DNA from: Phytophthora colocasiae
Lineage: Eukaryota; Oomycota; Peronosporomycetes; Peronosporales; Peronosporaceae
DNA: 64,000 bases
NCBI GenBank assembly: GCA_018806915.1
Contig: JAGKQI010000079.1
Location: forward strand, 895,001 to 959,000
Direction: 5' to 3'
Part shown: positions 51,482-60,296 of the stretch, piece by piece
Layout: each line of letters starts with the position of its first letter
Numbering within the stretch: position 1 is the first letter of the stretch
Notes under the pieces: generated by a model
Seen by the model: the letters and a program-made list of their open reading frames with translations, nothing else
Told to the model about the DNA's origin: nothing
Database searches by the model: none
Program-made: the position numbers and the translations under genes

Positions 51482-52561
51482 ACGATTTTTTTTGTATGAG
51501 TTTGATCCAGAGACATGCAAAGTCGCCGATGGCGATCCAGTTCCGATACCGACTCTACCAGCAGAGGTTACTGTAACCCTTCGAGTATTTGTAGTCATCA
51601 AAACCAAATCGTTGCCAGTAGTAGTTCCAAAATATGCACTATTAGTAGAGGTTGCACTCGTGGCATTGTTCAATTGCAATCCAAACCCAATAGGCGATGC
51701 ATTAGACGATTCCATGAAGATCGGCATATCGTAGTTAGCAGATCCATCATTGAGTGCATTCGACGCTTTTATATAAATATTACCGGAGCTTAGTGTAACA
51801 GGAGCAGTTCCAAATGAACTGGAGTACGGCGTATTAGTATTGAACAACATTTTATTCACAGTGTCTGAAACAAGGTAAAGACATCCATTTGATGGTGTAG
51901 GCGATGATCCAGCAGGATTTATACAAAAAGCATCAGCTGACGTAGCAAGAGTGTATGTATGAGGATAACCGCTTTTGTAGGGCTGTCCATTTCCAACATT
52001 AAAGCAAAATCGATGTGTCTGAGACGTGAAACCAACAGTTGGTTTATCGTTCCAATTGATATTGAATAAATCGGCACTTGTAGCTGAAACACCGCCAACA
52101 AATGAACTTGGATTATCAGTTGATATTAAATTTAACAACGGATACGTCTTGTTGTTTGATGCGGATGTAGTTCTTGAAGCAATGACCAATCCACTTGAAT
52201 CAGATACTCGATAAATGTTCATAGTTTCACGATTTGTAGTTCCGCCATAGAAACGCAAAGTATTTGAGCTTGAAGTACCCAAAGGCATTAACCCAATACC
52301 TGAACTATCAAGTGTCATTGTCTTAGAAGATTGAAACGTTCCGGACGTGATGCCGGTAATAGTAGAAAGATCGGTCGCAATGCCGCCGATGCTCAGAGAA
52401 CCGGCATCGAGATTTCCGATTACGCTTAGTGTTGAAACCGTGCCAACTCCACCCAATCTTAAATAGCGTTGATCGCCTGTGGTTGGTGTTATATAGTCAT
52501 TTGCACCTGTAAAGTAAGAGCTATTGAATAGAGGAGAATTGATAATCGGAGGCAGAGACAT
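51380..52561 (-). CDS. Tail-fibre-like PLV protein (393 aa)
   Basis: Repetitive beta-structured protein. The N-terminal NDYITPTTGDQRYLRLGG is typical of fibre shaft starts. Then come Ser/Thr/Gly-rich repeats, and near residue 330-350 a VTSAGRVGIGTGSPSATLHV block, the neck that normally precedes an intramolecular chaperone (peptidase S74) domain in phage fibres. Here no S74 domain follows; the last 45 residues look like a frameshifted tail. An A8 run near 51486 could be miscounted: one base fewer would end the frame at about 51480, removing the overlap with the capsid gene. Expected role: host recognition at the virion surface. ATG 52561, divergent from the ATPase gene. Confidence 0.65.
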   Translation of the reverse strand: MSLPPIINSPLFNSSYFTGANDYITPTTGDQRYLRLGGVGTVSTLSVIGNLDAGSLSIGGIATDLSTITGITSGTFQSSKTMTLDSSGIGLMPLGTSSSNTLRFYGGTTNRETMNIYRVSDSSGLVIASRTTSASNNKTYPLLNLISTDNPSSFVGGVSATSADLFNINWNDKPTVGFTSQTHRFCFNVGNGQPYKSGYPHTYTLATSADAFCINPAGSSPTPSNGCLYLVSDTVNKMLFNTNTPYSSSFGTAPVTLSSGNIYIKASNALNDGSANYDMPIFMESSNASPIGFGLQLNNATSATSTNSAYFGTTTGNDLVLMTTNTRRVTVTSAGRVGIGTGSPSATLHVSGSNSYKKNRLITITLCFNLGLVLAHSRINTCDNFTQYVVINR

Positions 52562-52582
52562 TTTTGATCACTATACTATAAG
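52562..52582. promoter_or_regulatory. Divergent promoter gap between fibre-like and ATPase genes
   Basis: 21 bp with CTATACTATAAG toward the ATPase and CTTATAGTATAG toward the fibre gene. A TATA-type box serves both directions in the smallest gap of the PLV. Confidence 0.5.
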
Positions 52583-52937
52583 ATGCAAAATTTCTACGAA
52601 TCGATAGACAAAAAGAAGCTGAAGCGATTCCCTAAGAATCCTCACTTTAGTTTGCCGTTTAGAATGGTTGTTGCGAGCCCAAGTGGATCAGGGAAATCAA
52701 ACACTGTTCTTTACATCATTGCGCTTCTTAGCAAATGCTTTACAAAAATTATCATAGCAACAAAAGAAGACGAATGCCTCTACGATTATCTGAAAGACAC
52801 TGTTGATAATGTCGAAATACTGTTGAATGGAAATATTCCAAGTATCAAAGACTACGATAACGAAACGAGCAAACTGATTGTGTTTGATGATATGGTCATG
52901 GAAGGCAGAAAAGTGCAAAATCAGATATCCGAATTCT
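52583..52937 (+). pseudogene. Packaging ATPase, N-terminal part (split by retrotransposon)
   Basis: FtsK/HerA-type (A32-like) DNA packaging ATPase. Walker A SPSGSGKSN near residue 36; Walker B KLIVFDDMV near residue 95-103. It is interrupted at 52937, after target site ATTCT (52933-52937), and continues in phase at 58043. Total without the insertion would be about 212 residues, normal for PLV ATPases. Confidence 0.87.
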
Positions 52938-53145
52938 TGTGGTCTCCAGTACAAAGGAAAGCAAATTGAATTGTGTTGGTTATCTCAAAGCTCTAAGTAC
53001 TGCTTGGCCTTGCTTCTAGGCCACGTCTACGAACTTGTACAGCTTCTAGAATACGCCTTCTAGAACTCCAAGCACCTACTTGTGCTTTGCCCTAGATTTG
53101 CAACATGCATGGCGGCGGACACGAGATCGGCCAGGGCTGGCCACA
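52938..53145 (-). repeat. 3' LTR (208 bp) of the 5.1-kb gypsy element
   Basis: Identical by eye to 57830-58037. Ends TGTGG...CCACA. Confidence 0.95.
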
Positions 53146-53210
53146 CTGCCTCCCCAGAGTCTGCCGCTCTTGTATATGTAACCGCACGGGGCGATGGTGC
53201 TTTGAGGGTG

Positions 53211-56200
53211 TCAGGCTACGTCTAGTTGAGCAAGGAACTCATCATCGGCTTGGTGCTCTGCGTAGTTAGCCACTAGGTTAGGAACGTCACGCTGCATTGC
53301 TTGAAGTGGCTCCCATGAGTCTCCAATGTCCTGTAGGCCTCGCCAGGATACTAGAAGTTCCCACTGTTTCGTCGCGGTATTGTAGCGATGGCCACGGAAA
53401 CACTCGACGCCGAGTACAATGCCTTGCTTCGCAACGTGTTCCAGAACTTCCTCATCGACATCCATGCTCGCGTCGTCGTAGTACTTGAGTCTAGATCCGT
53501 GAACTTCAAAGGAATCCCCAGTAAGGAGGTGCTCAATAGTGAAAGAATACTCGTTGGCTGTAGTCACGCGATAAGGACCCACCCAACGCACCATCAGCTT
53601 ATTGCCCCGCAGTCGCTCGTCGACTCGGGACCAAAGAACATAGTCTCCGACGCTGAAGTTCTCGAGTTTCCCTTCTTTAGCCATTTTCTGGTAGAGTCTA
53701 GTCTTCTCTTTTCGATCCACAACCTCTTGATGCATCGACTGTAAGCTGTCACGCAACGTCTCAAGCTCCTCGTCTACAGTCTCCATGCTAATCTTCATCA
53801 ACTTGTCCTTGGTCTGCATCGTACGGGGTAGCAACACCGTATCTAGCTGCGTTGGCACTTGGAGGCCTGTAAAAAGCTCCAGTGGTGCCTTCCCACCGAG
53901 TGAATTCACAGGTGTCTGGTTTAAGTTCGCCTGTACAAGAGGCATCAAATGCTCCCAGCTTTTGGTGTCAAGTTGATATTCCAATAGAAGCGCCCTGACA
54001 ACTTGGAGGATGTCTCGGTTGAGGCGCTCAACTGTGCCGTTTACCCACGGAGTATACACCGGCACGAACGTGTGCAATGCCTTCAATGGCTCCCGCAGGT
54101 TTTCCATCAGCTCATTCTTGAAATGAGTTCCGTTGTCGGATACCCACATCGCTGGCAGTCCAAAACGTTTTGCCCAGTCCAGTATAGCTGCCACTGTCAC
54201 TGAGCTTGTAGGGGAATCGCTTGGCACTAACTCACAATAATGAGTTAATTCATCCTTCAGAACTAGTAAATAGCGCGTGCTTCCGTACGAATCTCCCATG
54301 AACAGGAAGTCGAAATGCAGTACCTCGTTGCGCCCTGCTGGGTCACGCTGCTCACTCCATGGCCTTTGTATGAGTCGGCTGCCCTTGATATGCTTACACA
54401 GTAAGCATCCTGCACCGAAGTCATTCACCAGTTTTCCCATCGACTTTATGCAGTACTGCGCCTGCAGCTGGCGAAGCATCACGTCGGCTCCTCGGTGTGC
54501 ATTCACGCCGCAGTGAGCAACGACAAGAATCCGCGCGATCAGGTCCTTTGCTTGAGTGGGAATCCACACCTTCCCCTCCACTAGAAGAAGCATAGTCTCC
54601 GAAACGGTCGACTCAGTAGCACAAGACGGCGCAAAGCGGTGATAGCGTCGCTGGGCTTCTTCAACGTGTGCCAACGAAGGCCACACGAAAGTTTCATCAG
54701 TGAGCGGTCGAAGACGTGAGATTTCGCGAGACCCCCGAGTGCGAACAGCTTTGACTGTAACGTGAGGTGTTTCAGCGGGAACAAGCCAGCGAGACACTAA
54801 GTCTGCCCACACATTGTCAGATCCCTTGACATGTTCAATTTCGTAGCGATAGTCCGACAGCATCAAGGCCCAACGTTGTAGCTTCCCGCGCACATGCTTG
54901 CGGATTTCAGTGTGGGGGCAGAAGATCTGGATCAAATTGGCGTGATCGCAGAACAGCTTAAATCCTGCTGCTCGATGCAGCAAATACTCTAAGTCCTTGG
55001 CCGCCTTGATAATGGGGTACCCCTCCTTCTCTGCAATCGACCAGTGAAGCTGAGCTCCCTTAAACATACCGCCTTTGCAGATGAGAAGCTCATGAGGTTG
55101 GTCCGTCAAACTCTTAGTATCGTCCCAGATCTCCACTTGAGAAACGATGAGCGACCAACCTCGGTCGAAAGCATCCGTCGTCACACACACGGTAGCCGTC
55201 TCACTCGGTAACGCTAGTCTCGTTGACTTGGCCACACTGTCAAGGAACTCTCGGTATTGAGTCTGCTCGTCCGACGTCCACGTGAGCGTGAGTCCTTCTG
55301 CGTAGCGCTTCTTTCGACTGTGTCCATCAAAGGCCTTCTCTAATTTCACTTGAAGCGGAGCTGCGAACTGGGCAAACTGCACAATGGACTCACGTAGCCA
55401 ATTGGCTGCACAGAGTAGCTTCTGTAAATCTGCCGCTGTGGCTGGAAGCGGTAGTGAACACAACGCAGCAACTCGCTCCGGATCATGGCGGACGCCCTCA
55501 CCATCAATTAGCCGTCCACACCATGCAATCTCACGTGCAAATAGGCAGCTCTTGTTGGCATTGAGCTTCAATCCGAACTCTCGGAGCCGAGCAAAGAACT
55601 TCCGAAGCACTGCAATGAATTCTTCCGCTGTCTTGGCGAACACAACGATGTCGTCCACCCAGATCAGCACGTTGTCATACAGCATGTCACGAAAGACCTC
55701 CTGCATTTGGTTTTGGAAGTGGATTGGCGAGTCGGTGGCCCCCTGTGGCACCCGCGTGGGTGTGTACACAGTATCATTCGTAATGAAGCTGAAGAATTCA
55801 CGGCAGTCGGGGTGCAGCAATAGCTGCCAGAATCCCTTAAAGAGATCAAATGTTGCGAAGAAACAAGCACCTTTGACCTTCGCGATCACCACGAGGAGGT
55901 TCGGCATTGCCCCAGCGATGGGGACAGTGCGCTTGTTAACCGGACGGTAATCGGTAGCGCAGCGAAAGTCTTCGATGGGACCCTTCTTGCGAACCGGAAT
56001 GGCAGCACATGCCCACCGGCTCTGATTGTTGCGTACCACGAGCTCAAACTCTTCCAGTTGACGGCCATATTCTCGAAGGAACTTGGTTTTTGCCTCGGAG
56101 TATTGTCGAGGCTTCGTTCGATATGGCGCAGAGCCATCGACCAGGACAACACGCAGTGGTTCAAGTTTTGCCGGCGGGTCCGCACCTAACTTCGTTCTCC

Positions 56201-57722
56201 ATAGATCTAACTCGTCTGTTGCTGCCTCCCGTAGCGCATTCACCAATTCTTGCGGAAATCCCGCCTTCACCGCATCGCCTATCATGACATCAAGGCGTTC
56301 CATTATCTCCGATTGAGTTGTCTCGCCTACAATATCATCCTCTGGAATGTCATCCACATCATCATCTGGGCCGACTTTGGCCGCAAGTTGTTCTAGTAGC
56401 TGATCCACATTGATTCCCAGCGACTTTAATGTCCGATCACCAAGCAAAAACTCGTCCGCGTCGCCCTCAATCACCAAACATTGCACTCTGCGCAAATTTA
56501 CCGGTCCAGCAGCCGTTAATAGCTGGACGTCTACTTCACATTGTTCGTTGCATTGCACAACTCGTCCATCAGCCACTTCAACTTCCATGGGTACTGCTAG
56601 CTTCTTCACCTCGAGTTCAGCATCCAGTTTAGTAATCTCATGCACTAGGCGGCGTGTAATTACGTCGTAGTCTGCACCGGTATCTGCCCGGAAAGGAACT
56701 TCCAACTTGCCATTCAAAATGGCAGCACGATCACCGGGCTGCACCATTGATCTTACAGTCTTTGCACGTAAGCGCTGGTTCCTCATATCATTCATGCGTT
56801 TTAAAGCTGCTGCCTTCTCCTCTTCGCTAGCAGTGGGGCAATCTTTCGCCCAGTGTGCTCCCTTGCACACGAGACAACCATCGCGCGGCGGAGCGCGTGG
56901 TTTCGCATCTTCAGGCGCTTTCTGGTTACTCTTGCTGCCTGCTTGCTGCTGATTCTGCGAGACTTTGCTCTTGAACGAAGATGCCGGTTTCTTGCTGCTG
57001 CTGTTTGTCCTCGGGTTGATAGAAGTCTTATCCACTTGCTTGATTTCTTTGGAGAGTCTATGATAATGCTGCTGCTCCCGGGCACGTTCCACTAACGCCT
57101 CGTAGAGCGCGATGTCGTCCTTCTTCAAGACTGGTTTGGCGATGGTTAGACGCTCCATCTCCAGCTTCAACATATCGGGCGCAATATTCTTTAGCAAATA
57201 CTTGCACCGTAGCTTCATGCGTTCGTCATAATTCGGTTCATTTTCACGACCACTGCCCAGAATTCCACCTAGGCCATGATCCTCCACGATCTTATCAAAT
57301 AGCACGAAATAATCTACCACACGAGCTTCGGTGTCCTCAATCCTAAGGTCCATCTTCAGTTTGTCTTTGAAGAGCTGATCCATGTCTGGGATGTGGCTGT
57401 TCTGCAGCGATGAGCAACGCCGTGTAATCGCCAGGCCGAGGTCTTCATCGGTCACGTCAGCCACTCGCTTCTTCAGCACGAAGCGAGCAAGGTGGTCCAA
57501 GATGCGTGGTTCGATCGAGTTGCGGATCGAGGTGACAATGTGATCATATTGCTCACCAGTCACCGTGCAGCGGTTGCGAATCTTGGCTTCATACTGGCGG
57601 CGCTGCCTCACCCAGGCTATTAATGACGCCTGGTCCCAGGCACTCAGGCTCGGAGGCTGAACTACCTCAAATACCGGTTGCGGAACGGTCATTTCAACGT
57701 CCCCGTCCACGTCTGTAGCCAT
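53211..57722 (-). CDS. Gag-pol polyprotein, single ORF (1503 aa)
   Basis: All retrotransposon functions are in one frame, with no stop between gag and pol. I chose the ATG at 57722 (MATDVDGDVEM); upstream codons start from GTG. Order: gag capsid region, CCHC knuckle CLVCKGAHWAKDC (about residue 285), retropepsin FRADTGADYDV (about 350), reverse transcriptase with LIWVDDIVVFA (about 700), RNase H, integrase zinc finger ending CLLCKHIK, catalytic Asp in LHFDFLFMGD, Asp in VSDNGTHFKNEL and Glu in VNGTVERLNRD, and a C-terminal chromodomain (ELLVSWRGLQDIGDSWEP). All catalytic residues are visible, so it may be autonomous. Confidence 0.93.
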   Translation of the reverse strand: MATDVDGDVEMTVPQPVFEVVQPPSLSAWDQASLIAWVRQRRQYEAKIRNRCTVTGEQYDHIVTSIRNSIEPRILDHLARFVLKKRVADVTDEDLGLAITRRCSSLQNSHIPDMDQLFKDKLKMDLRIEDTEARVVDYFVLFDKIVEDHGLGGILGSGRENEPNYDERMKLRCKYLLKNIAPDMLKLEMERLTIAKPVLKKDDIALYEALVERAREQQHYHRLSKEIKQVDKTSINPRTNSSSKKPASSFKSKVSQNQQQAGSKSNQKAPEDAKPRAPPRDGCLVCKGAHWAKDCPTASEEEKAAALKRMNDMRNQRLRAKTVRSMVQPGDRAAILNGKLEVPFRADTGADYDVITRRLVHEITKLDAELEVKKLAVPMEVEVADGRVVQCNEQCEVDVQLLTAAGPVNLRRVQCLVIEGDADEFLLGDRTLKSLGINVDQLLEQLAAKVGPDDDVDDIPEDDIVGETTQSEIMERLDVMIGDAVKAGFPQELVNALREAATDELDLWRTKLGADPPAKLEPLRVVLVDGSAPYRTKPRQYSEAKTKFLREYGRQLEEFELVVRNNQSRWACAAIPVRKKGPIEDFRCATDYRPVNKRTVPIAGAMPNLLVVIAKVKGACFFATFDLFKGFWQLLLHPDCREFFSFITNDTVYTPTRVPQGATDSPIHFQNQMQEVFRDMLYDNVLIWVDDIVVFAKTAEEFIAVLRKFFARLREFGLKLNANKSCLFAREIAWCGRLIDGEGVRHDPERVAALCSLPLPATAADLQKLLCAANWLRESIVQFAQFAAPLQVKLEKAFDGHSRKKRYAEGLTLTWTSDEQTQYREFLDSVAKSTRLALPSETATVCVTTDAFDRGWSLIVSQVEIWDDTKSLTDQPHELLICKGGMFKGAQLHWSIAEKEGYPIIKAAKDLEYLLHRAAGFKLFCDHANLIQIFCPHTEIRKHVRGKLQRWALMLSDYRYEIEHVKGSDNVWADLVSRWLVPAETPHVTVKAVRTRGSREISRLRPLTDETFVWPSLAHVEEAQRRYHRFAPSCATESTVSETMLLLVEGKVWIPTQAKDLIARILVVAHCGVNAHRGADVMLRQLQAQYCIKSMGKLVNDFGAGCLLCKHIKGSRLIQRPWSEQRDPAGRNEVLHFDFLFMGDSYGSTRYLLVLKDELTHYCELVPSDSPTSSVTVAAILDWAKRFGLPAMWVSDNGTHFKNELMENLREPLKALHTFVPVYTPWVNGTVERLNRDILQVVRALLLEYQLDTKSWEHLMPLVQANLNQTPVNSLGGKAPLELFTGLQVPTQLDTVLLPRTMQTKDKLMKISMETVDEELETLRDSLQSMHQEVVDRKEKTRLYQKMAKEGKLENFSVGDYVLWSRVDERLRGNKLMVRWVGPYRVTTANEYSFTIEHLLTGDSFEVHGSRLKYYDDASMDVDEEVLEHVAKQGIVLGVECFRGHRYNTATKQWELLVSWRGLQDIGDSWEPLQAMQRDVPNLVANYAEHQADDEFLAQLDVA

Positions 57723-57819
57723 GTTGCTTGTATTGTTTGGCTTCACGCCTTGCAGGTCGACTTGAAATACAGCGGTCGGCCCGCTTCTTCCTCTTGCCGC
57801 GGCTTCTGGTTCCTCCAGA

Positions 57820-57829
57820 AAGTATACTT
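57820..57829 (-). promoter_or_regulatory. Palindrome AAGTATACTT at the primer-binding position
   Basis: A perfect 10-bp palindrome directly after the 5' LTR, where the primer-binding site should be. The related element at 61 kb has AAGAATTCTT at the same place (61055-61064). It does not resemble the usual TGG start of tRNA primer sites. Confidence 0.6.
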
Positions 57830-58037
57830 TGTGGTCTCCAGTACAAAGGAAAGCAAATTGAATTGTGTTGGTTATCTCAAAGCTCTAAGTACTGCTTGGC
57901 CTTGCTTCTAGGCCACGTCTACGAACTTGTACAGCTTCTAGAATACGCCTTCTAGAACTCCAAGCACCTACTTGTGCTTTGCCCTAGATTTGCAACATGC
58001 ATGGCGGCGGACACGAGATCGGCCAGGGCTGGCCACA
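57830..58037 (-). repeat. 5' LTR (208 bp) of the 5.1-kb gypsy element
   Basis: Identical to 52938-53145. In the minus sense it begins TGTGGCCAGCCCTGGCC, a short hairpin. Confidence 0.95.
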
Positions 58038-58042
58038 ATTCT

Positions 58043-58326
58043 ACATAAGAGCTCGCAAATGTGGATGGTCTATGATTTATGTAAGTCAAGTGTATTATGG
58101 AATCCCGAAAACGATTCGCGTAAATGCGCAATTTTGCGTGCTAGGAAGGCATCTAACAAAAAAAGATCTCAATCTCATTGTTCGTGAGTATGAAGGTGAT
58201 TTGGATAAGAATGAGCTAATAAGGATCTACAAACGCGCAACAACTGAGCCCCTATCTACTTTGATGATAGATATGGTTAATAGAAAAATATTTCGAAATG
58301 TAATCGATTTTGTTTGTGACTTGTAA
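58043..58326 (+). pseudogene. Packaging ATPase, C-terminal part (split by retrotransposon)
   Basis: Continues the ATPase after the second ATTCT. It contains the sensor-like region RKCGWSMIYVSQVYYGIPKT, a conserved block in A32-type ATPases, and ends NVIDFVCDL. Convergent with the minor capsid gene, 27 bp away. Confidence 0.85.
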
Positions 58327-58353
58327 GTTCATCTTGAACCTAACTACATTTTT

Positions 58354-59196
58354 TTATCCTGTGGTGTTCTTACGTTGTCTCATTAATAAGCGAATGCACA
58401 AATTGTTGTCTATAATCCCAAGCGGGATCATATTTTGATCCAGAAATGACAACATTAATTCCGAATTAGTTCCTTGCATTGGTGTGTATGCTAGAGCCTG
58501 CGCCTGTGATGTTGTAATCAATTGGCCATACTCAACACCAGCAGACGTGAAGGTATGCAATATCTGGTTGTTGGATGCGATCGGGTTATAAAGATTTGAG
58601 CAGGTGACAACCACCGCTGCAGTTGGATCTAATTGCGGCACCAAGTTGCTATTAACCGCATAAACGCTAGTTGTTTGAGCTGCGGGATATGTACCTGGGC
58701 TGAAGCCAATAATAGTTCCAAACGCCGCGTTATCGATTTGAAGCTGAGGCGTGTATGCAGTAACTGGAAGGGTTGGAAAGCCACTTGCAGAAGTGTATCC
58801 ACTGATATTTTTGACTGGCTGCATATTAAACTGCAAGGCATAGCTAGAAGGGTTCTCAGCGCATGAGATGAAATAGTAATAAGCGCCTGTTGTGTTATTG
58901 ATCAAATAGAGATTGTTCTGAATCGACCAATATTGTAAATAGTTGTTGATATCAGCTGCTGAATATGTGCCGTCCGGCAAAGTGATCGAATATGTGGTTG
59001 TACTAGAAGCAGTTGGCCATATGATCTTAAAGCTATTGTTTTGACGCTGAGCAGTGATTGCTCGCCAAGAGTAGTAGATCGAAATGGATCCTAGAGCAAT
59101 CTCGTATTGACTAAAATCGATCGGCTGTGAGAATCGATAACGGAACTGGTGAGTACTGACCTGGTTATTAAGATTTAACAATATCGGAAAGCTCAT
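58354..59196 (-). CDS. Minor capsid (penton) protein (280 aa)
   Basis: Single jelly-roll protein expected at the capsid vertices. Typical PLV/Polinton features: an N-terminal QFRYRFSQPIDFSQYEIALG followed by SISIYYSW, then NNSFKIIWP, TITYSITLPDG-type YSITLPDGTYSAADINNYLQ, and a C-terminal GTNSELMLSFLDQN. Length 280 fits the family. ATG 59196 is preceded by AGTATATAC on the minus strand. Divergent from the small gene at 59235. Confidence 0.85.
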   Translation of the reverse strand: MSFPILLNLNNQVSTHQFRYRFSQPIDFSQYEIALGSISIYYSWRAITAQRQNNSFKIIWPTASSTTTYSITLPDGTYSAADINNYLQYWSIQNNLYLINNTTGAYYYFISCAENPSSYALQFNMQPVKNISGYTSASGFPTLPVTAYTPQLQIDNAAFGTIIGFSPGTYPAAQTTSVYAVNSNLVPQLDPTAAVVVTCSNLYNPIASNNQILHTFTSAGVEYGQLITTSQAQALAYTPMQGTNSELMLSFLDQNMIPLGIIDNNLCIRLLMRQRKNTTG

Positions 59197-59234
59197 TTTT
59201 ATCTACTTGTATATACTAACCAAAAGAAAGAAAA
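59197..59234. promoter_or_regulatory. Divergent promoter gap between penton gene and small basic gene
   Basis: 38 bp with TTGTATATACTAACC; TATATAC is present on both strands because the core is palindromic (GTATATAC). Confidence 0.5.
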
Positions 59235-59510
59235 ATGCATCGACGAAAGAGAATTCGACGGCAGTTAATGCCTCAGGCAATGGAGATCGATGGATCTGGA
59301 TCGGGCGAAGTAGATCACTCGAAAGCGATAGCTCCATCTAAAAACGACTATGGTTCAACAAATATTGAAACATTGTCCAATCAGCTTCAGAAGATCAGCA
59401 TTAGCCACCTTGCCAAGGAACAAAAAAAGAAGAAAGCTCCTCGTTACATTGATACGTCAAAATTATTGAACTTCAAACGCGAGTCGAAGAGAGCTTCATC
59501 AGACTCTTGA
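59235..59510 (+). CDS. Small basic PLV protein (91 aa)
   Basis: Begins MHRRKRIRRQL and has a second Lys-rich block (KEQKKKKAPRYI). A short helix-prone middle (NIETLSNQLQKISISHLAKE) lies between them. The composition suggests nucleic-acid binding or a minor virion component; family not recognised. Shares its promoter gap with the penton gene. Confidence 0.55.
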   Translation: MHRRKRIRRQLMPQAMEIDGSGSGEVDHSKAIAPSKNDYGSTNIETLSNQLQKISISHLAKEQKKKKAPRYIDTSKLLNFKRESKRASSDS

Positions 59511-59525
59511 ATCCACAAAGACTAA

Positions 59526-59774
59526 TTACCACAAATAGCGCTTACTTAGCCAATCTGGTGTATATTCAGGGTAGTTGATCTTGTGGCGAGCATAATATCT
59601 TGCTCGTCGATCACTATCATTGTGATCAAGATGCTGATATGCCTTCAGTGGAGTTTGGTCCTTATACTGAGCATAACGAGAATCCCCAAAATCAATTGCT
59701 TTGCCAGTATTGAGTATGACTCGATACTTTTTATTCTTTTTTGGTGAGATCATCCATGATTTTATGTAGAGCAT
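59526..59774 (-). CDS. Conserved small viral protein, DUF5754-like (82 aa)
   Basis: Contains KKYRVILNTGKAIDFGDSRY, then DHNDSDRRARYYARH and ends WLSKRYLW. This pattern (fold start K-Y-V, FG-Y-Y, DRR-RY-ARH, terminal aromatic) resembles a short protein shared by many large and small eukaryotic DNA viruses and some phages. Function unknown. The match to DUF5754 is from memory. ATG 59774 preceded by CATATATACG. Confidence 0.6.
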   Translation of the reverse strand: MLYIKSWMISPKKNKKYRVILNTGKAIDFGDSRYAQYKDQTPLKAYQHLDHNDSDRRARYYARHKINYPEYTPDWLSKRYLW

Positions 59775-59815
59775 CGTATATATATGCTTCAGATTGTTTA
59801 TTGAGTCTAAAAGAG

Positions 59816-60268
59816 CTACAGCTTCATCAAGCGCTTGAATTGACTGTAGTATGAGGTTGAGAACACGCCCTTTTCGTATAGTTTGTCAAGGATTGACTTC
59901 ATTTCCGTTTTTATCAGTGGTGAATCATCGCCAATGTTCTTTGCGCCTTCGAGCATCTTCAGACGCTTGACCAAACCATCTAGAAGCTGATTGTATGAAC
60001 TATCAAACTGCCTTGAAGTAATCTTACATTTATTTAGGCAATACCGCATGAAATCGCGCTCGTGCTCGTCTAGTTGGTCAAACAATGCCTTATCGTATTG
60101 TTGCCTACCTTCTACAATCAGCCACCAGAGATCAACGAATGCATGAGATACTAGCATTGTTTTAATATTTACTCTGGATTTGTCACTTATTAAGCAAGCT
60201 TGAAGTCCATGGAATTCCACATGGAATGGACCAGCTTTGCGATATGTTCTCTTTTGTTTTTGCTCCAT
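59816..60268 (-). CDS. PLV protein of unknown function (150 aa)
   Basis: Soluble, mostly helical (DEHERDFMRYCLNKCKITSR, then LKMLEGAKNIGDDS). The open frame extends upstream to 60541, but the internal ATG at 60268 (MEQKQKRTYRK) avoids a long overlap with the next gene and follows an AT-rich ATATAACATAC box. Family not recognised. Same strand as the next gene (28 bp apart). Confidence 0.6.
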   Translation of the reverse strand: MEQKQKRTYRKAGPFHVEFHGLQACLISDKSRVNIKTMLVSHAFVDLWWLIVEGRQQYDKALFDQLDEHERDFMRYCLNKCKITSRQFDSSYNQLLDGLVKRLKMLEGAKNIGDDSPLIKTEMKSILDKLYEKGVFSTSYYSQFKRLMKL

Positions 60269-60296
60269 GATTGCTTTGTATGTTATATCAAATAAA

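Larger units (their letters stand above)
52938..58037 (-). mobile_element. Ty3/gypsy chromovirus (5100 bp) inside the PLV ATPase gene
   Basis: Minus-strand element with two identical 208-bp LTRs (52938-53145 and 57830-58037) and target duplication ATTCT (52933-52937 and 58038-58042). A single intact gag-pol frame (57722-53211) fills the space. A purine tract TCTGGGGAGGCAG lies beside the 3' LTR. Identical LTRs and the intact ORF indicate a very recent, possibly active element. Confidence 0.95.

Noticed and set aside
58318..58340. Possible terminator hairpin GTTCA-TCT-TGAAC between ATPase and penton genes
   Set aside because: The stem is only five base pairs, weak and easily due to chance.
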